Virus record (IMG/VR): IMGVR_UViG_3300018424_000087
Coordinates: 1 to 34,618 of that record
Length of the DNA stretch: 34,618 nt
Reading direction: 5' to 3' (one strand)
Source: a virus
Notes under the pieces: model-generated
Told to the model about the DNA's origin: nothing
Seen by the model: the letters and a program-made list of their open reading frames with translations, nothing else
Databases searched by the model: none
Program-made: the position numbers and the translations under genes
Shown here: piece after piece, positions 31,766 to 34,618 of the stretch
Layout of the letters: each line of letters begins with the position of its first letter
Position numbering within the stretch: position 1 is the stretch's first letter

Positions 31766-31814
31766 GCACGCAATTACCCTGTCAGTCCGCGTGCTGTCTT
31801 TTAAGTCTGACAGG
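31766..31814 (-). promoter_or_regulatory. H-type pseudoknot in the leader of the fibre-like gene
   Basis: Read leftward, CCTGTCAG (31814-31807) pairs with CTGACAGG (31785-31778). GCACGC (31794-31789) pairs with GCGTGC (31771-31766). The pairs interleave, giving an H-type pseudoknot with helices of 8 and 6 perfect bp and loops of 12, 3 and 6 bases. The 3' helix ends 3 bases before the SD GAGGTG (31762-31757). This geometry could control ribosome access, as the gene 32 leader pseudoknot does in T4. No known family was recognised. Confidence 0.55.
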
Positions 31815-31820
31815 ATTGGT

Positions 31821-32072
31821 TTACCACTTCTTGCAAGACCAGTATCCTGCGCTGAGCTTGGATTTTTTCTCGGTATCGCATTTGTGGCGAGCCCGGAAAG
31901 ACTTTTTCCGAGCAGGAATGTTTTTCTTAATTTTCATATTGGGATCACCAAATCGGACAAGTCTCACCTTGTCTCCCTCTTTGGCTAAAACCGCAAACTT
32001 CTTGGACTTACCCGGAGTTCTTTTGGGTTTATTATATCCAGAGAACTTTTCACCACGATAAGTAATAGCCAT
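31821..32072 (-). CDS. Conserved basic phage protein, 83 aa
   Basis: The protein is lysine/arginine rich, with 'KFAVLAKEGDKVRLVRFGDP' then 'NMKIKKNIPARKKSFRARHK' and the ending AGYWSCKKW. The 'SFRARHxC...YWSCKxW' signature is one I associate with small conserved proteins of phages and larger DNA viruses, which have no assigned function. The histidine and two cysteines could bind metal. It sits 2 bases after a basic DUF5872-like gene and before the pseudoknot leader. Nucleic-acid contact is plausible from its charge, but unproven. Confidence 0.66.
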   Translation of the reverse strand: MAITYRGEKFSGYNKPKRTPGKSKKFAVLAKEGDKVRLVRFGDPNMKIKKNIPARKKSFRARHKCDTEKKSKLSAGYWSCKKW

Positions 32073-32073
32073 A

Positions 32074-32478
32074 CTAAACCTTCTTCCTATGCTTAGCAGT
32101 TTTCTTTGCTATTGCCTTAGGCTGTTTTGAAAACTGTTTACCCTTCTTGGTGTCTTCGCGCTTCTTTTTAGAAGTCGCAGCATATTCTTTACTCGACAAA
32201 GCTTCTCTAGCTTTTTTCGGTAGATATCTTTCTCCGGTAGCCTTCTTTCCCTGAGTGCTGGGCTTACCGGACTTGGTTCCCCAATCTTCTTTAGTCCACT
32301 TTGACAAGGACTTTTGAGCTTTAGTCTTGCCGCCCTTAAAGCCGCCGCCAGCTTCCTTATATAGTTCATTAGCTCTCTGAGCTTTTCTAGCTGTCCACTG
32401 ACCCGGCTTTCCGCCTTTACCGCTAGCTGTGACCTGAGAAACAATTCTTTTTCTAAGAGAAGGGTTATCATAAGCCAT
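32074..32478 (-). CDS. DUF5872-like basic protein, 134 aa
   Basis: The N-terminal half shows the pattern 'GKGGKPGQWTARKAQRANEL', then 'YKEAGGGFKGGKTKAQKSLS' with KWTKEDWGT, and 'RYLPKKAREALSSKE'. I associate this pattern with DUF5872, found in phages and giant viruses. The C-terminus is a run of Lys-rich sequence (KKKREDTKKGKQ, KTAKHRKKV). The overall charge is very positive. Function unknown; DNA or RNA binding is plausible. ATG 32478 shares a base with the upstream stop (TAATG). The family name is from memory of the motif and should be tested. Confidence 0.62.
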   Translation of the reverse strand: MAYDNPSLRKRIVSQVTASGKGGKPGQWTARKAQRANELYKEAGGGFKGGKTKAQKSLSKWTKEDWGTKSGKPSTQGKKATGERYLPKKAREALSSKEYAATSKKKREDTKKGKQFSKQPKAIAKKTAKHRKKV

Positions 32479-32705
32479 TAGCTTCTCACAAAGTAATCAA
32501 TCATCCAAGTCAGGATGCTAAGAAAAAATATAAGGGCAGAGCCAACTCCGTAAACTTTATTCTTAAACTGATGAAGCTCTAGCCTTACCGAATCAATCTC
32601 GTCTATCATTGCATTAATAGAAGTTCGATCACTTCTAGCTCGATGTTCGAGACTTTTGATCTTCTCTTCAATAGAGCCGATCTCTCTTTCGGTTATAGGC
32701 GTCAT
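32478..32705 (-). CDS. Coiled-coil protein with C-terminal membrane segment, 75 aa
   Basis: Residues 5-50 form a charged coiled coil (EREIGSIEEKIKSLEHRARS). Residues 52-70 form one membrane segment (VYGVGSALIFFLSILTWMI), ending YFVRS. The layout is like XhlA/holin-accessory proteins of phages. The gene follows the structured element behind the capsid gene, and its ATG has only a weak SD (AAGTGA). It is unclear whether it is a lysis accessory, a superinfection factor or something else. Confidence 0.58.
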   Translation of the reverse strand: MTPITEREIGSIEEKIKSLEHRARSDRTSINAMIDEIDSVRLELHQFKNKVYGVGSALIFFLSILTWMIDYFVRS

Positions 32706-32717
32706 TCACTTTAAGCG

Positions 32718-32794
32718 AAATAGGTTGGGGAGAGGAGGAATCGCCCGATTAACCTCCCCTCCCCCCTGCGGGAACTTCCCACAGATACCTATTT
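32718..32794 (-). ncRNA. Three-way-junction RNA element behind the capsid gene
   Basis: Read leftward, the whole gap folds into three helices. P1 is AAATAGGT (32794-32787) with ACCTATTT (32725-32718), 8 bp. P2 is CTGTGGGA with TCCCGCAG (32784-32777, 32773-32766), 8 bp including one G-U, closed by a 3-base loop. P3 is GGGGAGGGGAGG (32764-32753) with CCTCCTCTCCCC (32738-32727), 12 bp including one G-U, capped by AATC/GATT. Junction strands are 2, 1 and 1 bases. Both G-U pairs become mismatches on the other strand, so the leftward RNA is the relevant one. It starts within the capsid stop codon. No U-tract follows. Confidence 0.6.
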
Positions 32795-33704
32795 ACGCAC
32801 CCTCAGAACCGTAGATTCCGAGCGGGTCCGAAACGCCGAAGCTGTATCGCTCGCGGCACTTGTATCGGACATTGCCGGTGTCGAAATCACCGTCCATCGA
32901 GGTCTGCATCGGGGTTCGCGTGAAACCCTTCATGCCATTCGGAACATCCGTAATGATGAACCAAGCATCGGGGTCAGTCAGGTAATGATTAATGCGATGC
33001 CCCTCAGGGATAACTCCGTTATTTCGGAGAGCATTGATGTCATTATCTGCCGTCCCGGCGCGACGATCCGTCTCAAGGAAGCGGGTGGCAACAAACTGAA
33101 GATCCGGGGGGATAATCAGTCTGCGCGCACGAGCCGCAATCTTAAGACCTCTCTGGTCAGTGAATCCAGCAATGTCGATAATTGCCTGCTCCAACGAAGT
33201 CTCGTTAAGATCAGACGCAACCGAAGGCTGATTGGCATTGACGCCACCATCGACTCTCGGATGAGACGCATTGAAAAGCGTAACTCCGTCACCACTGGTA
33301 AACGCGCCACCCGTGAACCCGTTGTTCAGCGGATAAGCAGCCTTGACCTGCTTGGTGTTCGCCGCAGCGCGAGCGAGCGCCTTGGTGTAGCGAGCCGAGA
33401 GCGAATCATAAAGATTATCCTCGATCTCCTCCTCCGTAATGGAAAAGCCAAGAGCAACCGTCTCGTGGTTGTAGCGAGCCGTAAAGGCTTCCTGCGCCGT
33501 ATCATAAGCGATAGCAGCACCCTCAGACTTTACCGGAGCCGAACCAAAGCCGGAAAGCTGGACTTCCTCCTCGAACGCTCTGTCCGAGGTTTCCATCTCA
33601 TAAATATCCTCATGCTCGTTTTCATACGAGCCATACTCCATACCGAAAAGAGCATTCAGCCCCGGCAGGAGTTCCTTCATCATTTGCGCTCTAGAAATAG
33701 CCAT
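32793..33704 (-). CDS. Major capsid protein (Mu gpT-like, HK97 fold)
   Basis: The 303-residue sequence matches the Mu-like major head subunit group. It has an N-terminal 'LPGLNALFGMEYGSYENEHE' region, then 'FEEEVQLSGFGSAPVKSEG', and 'YNHETVALGFSITEEEIEDN'. A glycine-rich loop is followed by 'FNASHPRVDGG', then RRLIIPPDLQFVATRFLET and a C-terminal 'RYKCRERYSFGVSDPLGIYG'. Length is in the usual range, and no protease domain is fused. AAGGAG lies 9 bases before ATG 33704, in the loop of a small TTAGT/ACTAA hairpin. None of the 17 isoleucine codons I counted is ATA, unlike the early genes. Strong expression is expected. Confidence 0.88.
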   Translation of the reverse strand: MAISRAQMMKELLPGLNALFGMEYGSYENEHEDIYEMETSDRAFEEEVQLSGFGSAPVKSEGAAIAYDTAQEAFTARYNHETVALGFSITEEEIEDNLYDSLSARYTKALARAAANTKQVKAAYPLNNGFTGGAFTSGDGVTLFNASHPRVDGGVNANQPSVASDLNETSLEQAIIDIAGFTDQRGLKIAARARRLIIPPDLQFVATRFLETDRRAGTADNDINALRNNGVIPEGHRINHYLTDPDAWFIITDVPNGMKGFTRTPMQTSMDGDFDTGNVRYKCRERYSFGVSDPLGIYGSEGA

Positions 33705-33720
33705 GATTAGTTACTCCTTA

Positions 33721-34314
33721 CTAAACGCCAGCGGCGATATTCGACTGATGCACACCCGGCGTCAGTCTAACTATCACATCGGGGGTGGTCGAGTTTTCGT
33801 TGGAGCCATCTTCTGGAACGCCAATAATTTGAAGCGCGAGAGTCCCGGTCGTAGCAATCGCACCAGCATTGAGGGTAATCCCAGAAAGTCCCAACGCCGT
33901 GCTGCCATCTGCGACAGCAAAGTTGCTAACCGGGGCGCGAGCGCCAATATCGGCGAACGTGACAGCAGCAGTAGCCTGAACCAAGAATGCCGCCTCGGGA
34001 TCGTCAACAATGTAAGCATAAGCATCGGTATTGCTGGCATTACCAACGTACCTTTGCGTAAACTTAGTCTCGCCGTCGGGGTTAACATATCTAAACCCAA
34101 CAGCAACACCTATTGTCGGGGTTCCTGCTACGGGCGTAGCGCCAGTGCTTCCATTCGTCCGAGTCACTTCTCCCGTGGCCGTCAGAGTCATAAAGTCTCC
34201 AACGAAACAATCGTAAGTAACAGCGGAAACGTCAATACGATACTCGCTAAACCCGCCAGTATTGTACGACTGACCGAATGCCGTTCCCTTGTAGGGACGC
34301 AATCCATAAGCCAT
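33721..34314 (-). CDS. Head decoration-like protein, 197 aa
   Basis: The protein begins MAYGLRPYKGTAFGQSYNTG and consists of beta strands with Gly/Thr turns (DCFVGDFMTLTATGEVTRTN, TPTIGVAVGFRYVNPDGETK). It contains 'RYVGNASNTDAYAYIVDDPE' and 'FLVQATAAVTFADIGARA', and ends 'VIVRLTPGVHQSNIAAGV'. This order, including a 'VDDPEAxFxxQ' block and a 'VHQ' ending, is shared by proteins that precede capsid genes in marine podoviruses. They are thought to decorate or stabilise heads. AGGAGAA gives the SD, 6 bases from the ATG. It lies 16 bases upstream of the capsid gene. Confidence 0.7.
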   Translation of the reverse strand: MAYGLRPYKGTAFGQSYNTGGFSEYRIDVSAVTYDCFVGDFMTLTATGEVTRTNGSTGATPVAGTPTIGVAVGFRYVNPDGETKFTQRYVGNASNTDAYAYIVDDPEAAFLVQATAAVTFADIGARAPVSNFAVADGSTALGLSGITLNAGAIATTGTLALQIIGVPEDGSNENSTTPDVIVRLTPGVHQSNIAAGV

Positions 34315-34320
34315 TTTAGT

Positions 34321-34376
34321 TTCTCCTAAAAATCAAGCGGCGACTTGTAGGAGAACTTCTCCTAAGAGCCGTCGCC
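34321..34376 (-). promoter_or_regulatory. Hairpin with possible SD-sequestering switch
   Basis: Read leftward, TAGGAGAA (34364-34357, including the upstream stop) can pair with TTCTCCTA (34355-34348). GGCGAC/GTCGCC (34376-34371, 34344-34339) would enclose it. The same TAGGAGAA recurs at 34328-34321 as the SD of the decoration gene, so the middle segment could pair with either copy. A ribosome on the upstream stop could shift the balance. A TTTTT run at 34332-34328 makes weak termination another option. Confidence 0.45.
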
Positions 34377-34618
34377 AAACTTGACGCGAGTGATCCTGTC
34401 CGGTCGGAGCAAGGGCATTCTCGCATCATTCTCTCTCATCAAGTTGTTATCAACGGCATCCATTTGGATTCTAGATTGCTCTCGCATGTAATCATTTCGC
34501 TCTTTAACTGTACGAGCGTCACACTTGCAAAGCATCAATCCACCGACAACGGCAGCTCCGTCAAACCTAGTGTCGATATCAGGAAGCAATCTAAGCTCGG
34601 GATGATCCTCAAGCCTAA
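34362..34618 (-). CDS. C-terminal part of an upstream head-region protein (partial)
   Basis: The frame is open from the window edge to TAG at 34364-34362. An apparent TTG start at 34589 is not needed, because the frame continues upstream (RLEDHPELR...) without a stop. The visible 84 residues include RFDGAAVVGGLMLCKCDA, then 'REQSRIQMDAVDNNLMREND' and 'MPLLRPDRITRVKFGDG'. It is mostly helical with a hydrophobic patch. Its place just before the decoration and capsid genes suggests a head-region or scaffold-type protein. I do not recognise the family. Confidence 0.6.
   Translation of the reverse strand, partial: RLEDHPELRLLPDIDTRFDGAAVVGGLMLCKCDARTVKERNDYMREQSRIQMDAVDNNLMRENDARMPLLRPDRITRVKFGDGS

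Noticed and set aside
32109-32471. 120-codon leftward ORF within the DUF5872-like gene
   Set aside because: It is an alternate frame of a Lys/Gly-rich gene; the frame with recognisable motifs and TAATG coupling is the real one.
32718-32794. Plain intrinsic terminator behind the capsid gene
   Set aside because: The helices form a three-way junction and no U-run follows the last helix, so a standard Rho-independent terminator is not supported, although leaky termination remains possible.

Overview
The window is part of a tailed-phage (podovirus-like) genome of the kind found in seawater viromes. It carries a Mu gpT-like HK97-fold capsid protein, P22 gp4/T7 gp11-type adaptor genes, a nozzle-like protein with the N-terminus typical of marine podoviruses, and a 3198-residue polyvalent protein. 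A two-component spanin pair implies a Gram-negative host. The host cannot be named from sequence alone. Base composition is moderate, with one clearly GC-richer tract inside a spike-like gene and in the capsid region.

Layout. At 1-1300 a short rightward (+) block holds the end of an SSB gene, an HNH/DUF968-like protein, an unknown protein, a DUF3310 protein and a 59-residue ORF. It is followed by a compact, strongly self-complementary stretch (1304-1411) and a tRNA-Ile(UAU) at 1416-1492. Everything from 1494 to the right edge is read leftward (-) and converges on the tRNA. In transcription order from the right edge: a truncated head gene, decoration protein, major capsid protein, small membrane/basic proteins, a fibre-like protein, a signal-peptide-bearing spike-like protein, gp4-type adaptor, zinc-ribbon protein, second adaptor, tail fibre, nozzle, four presumed ejection/virion proteins, and the giant polyvalent protein. 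The lysis cassette follows (M15 endolysin, small holin, overlapping Rz/Rz1 spanins), then an intrinsic terminator, and finally a metallophosphoesterase, a SprT-like metallopeptidase and a small unknown. Portal and terminase genes are not seen and presumably lie beyond the right edge.

Most late genes overlap or touch (TAATG, ATGA and TAGTG junctions), so translational coupling is probable. The few real gaps are not empty: each holds RNA structure on the transcribed strand. These are a possible Shine-Dalgarno (SD) sequestering hairpin before the decoration gene, a tight three-way junction after the capsid gene, an H-type pseudoknot abutting the SD of the fibre-like gene, and the terminator after the spanins. 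Together with the pseudoknot beside the tRNA, these RNA elements are the least explained content of the window.

Three small genes missed by a 60-residue cutoff were recovered: the 59-residue ORF at 1121-1300, the holin at 3317-3493, and a 51-residue ORF at 20075-20230. Several starts were moved on the basis of SD spacing or gene overlap.
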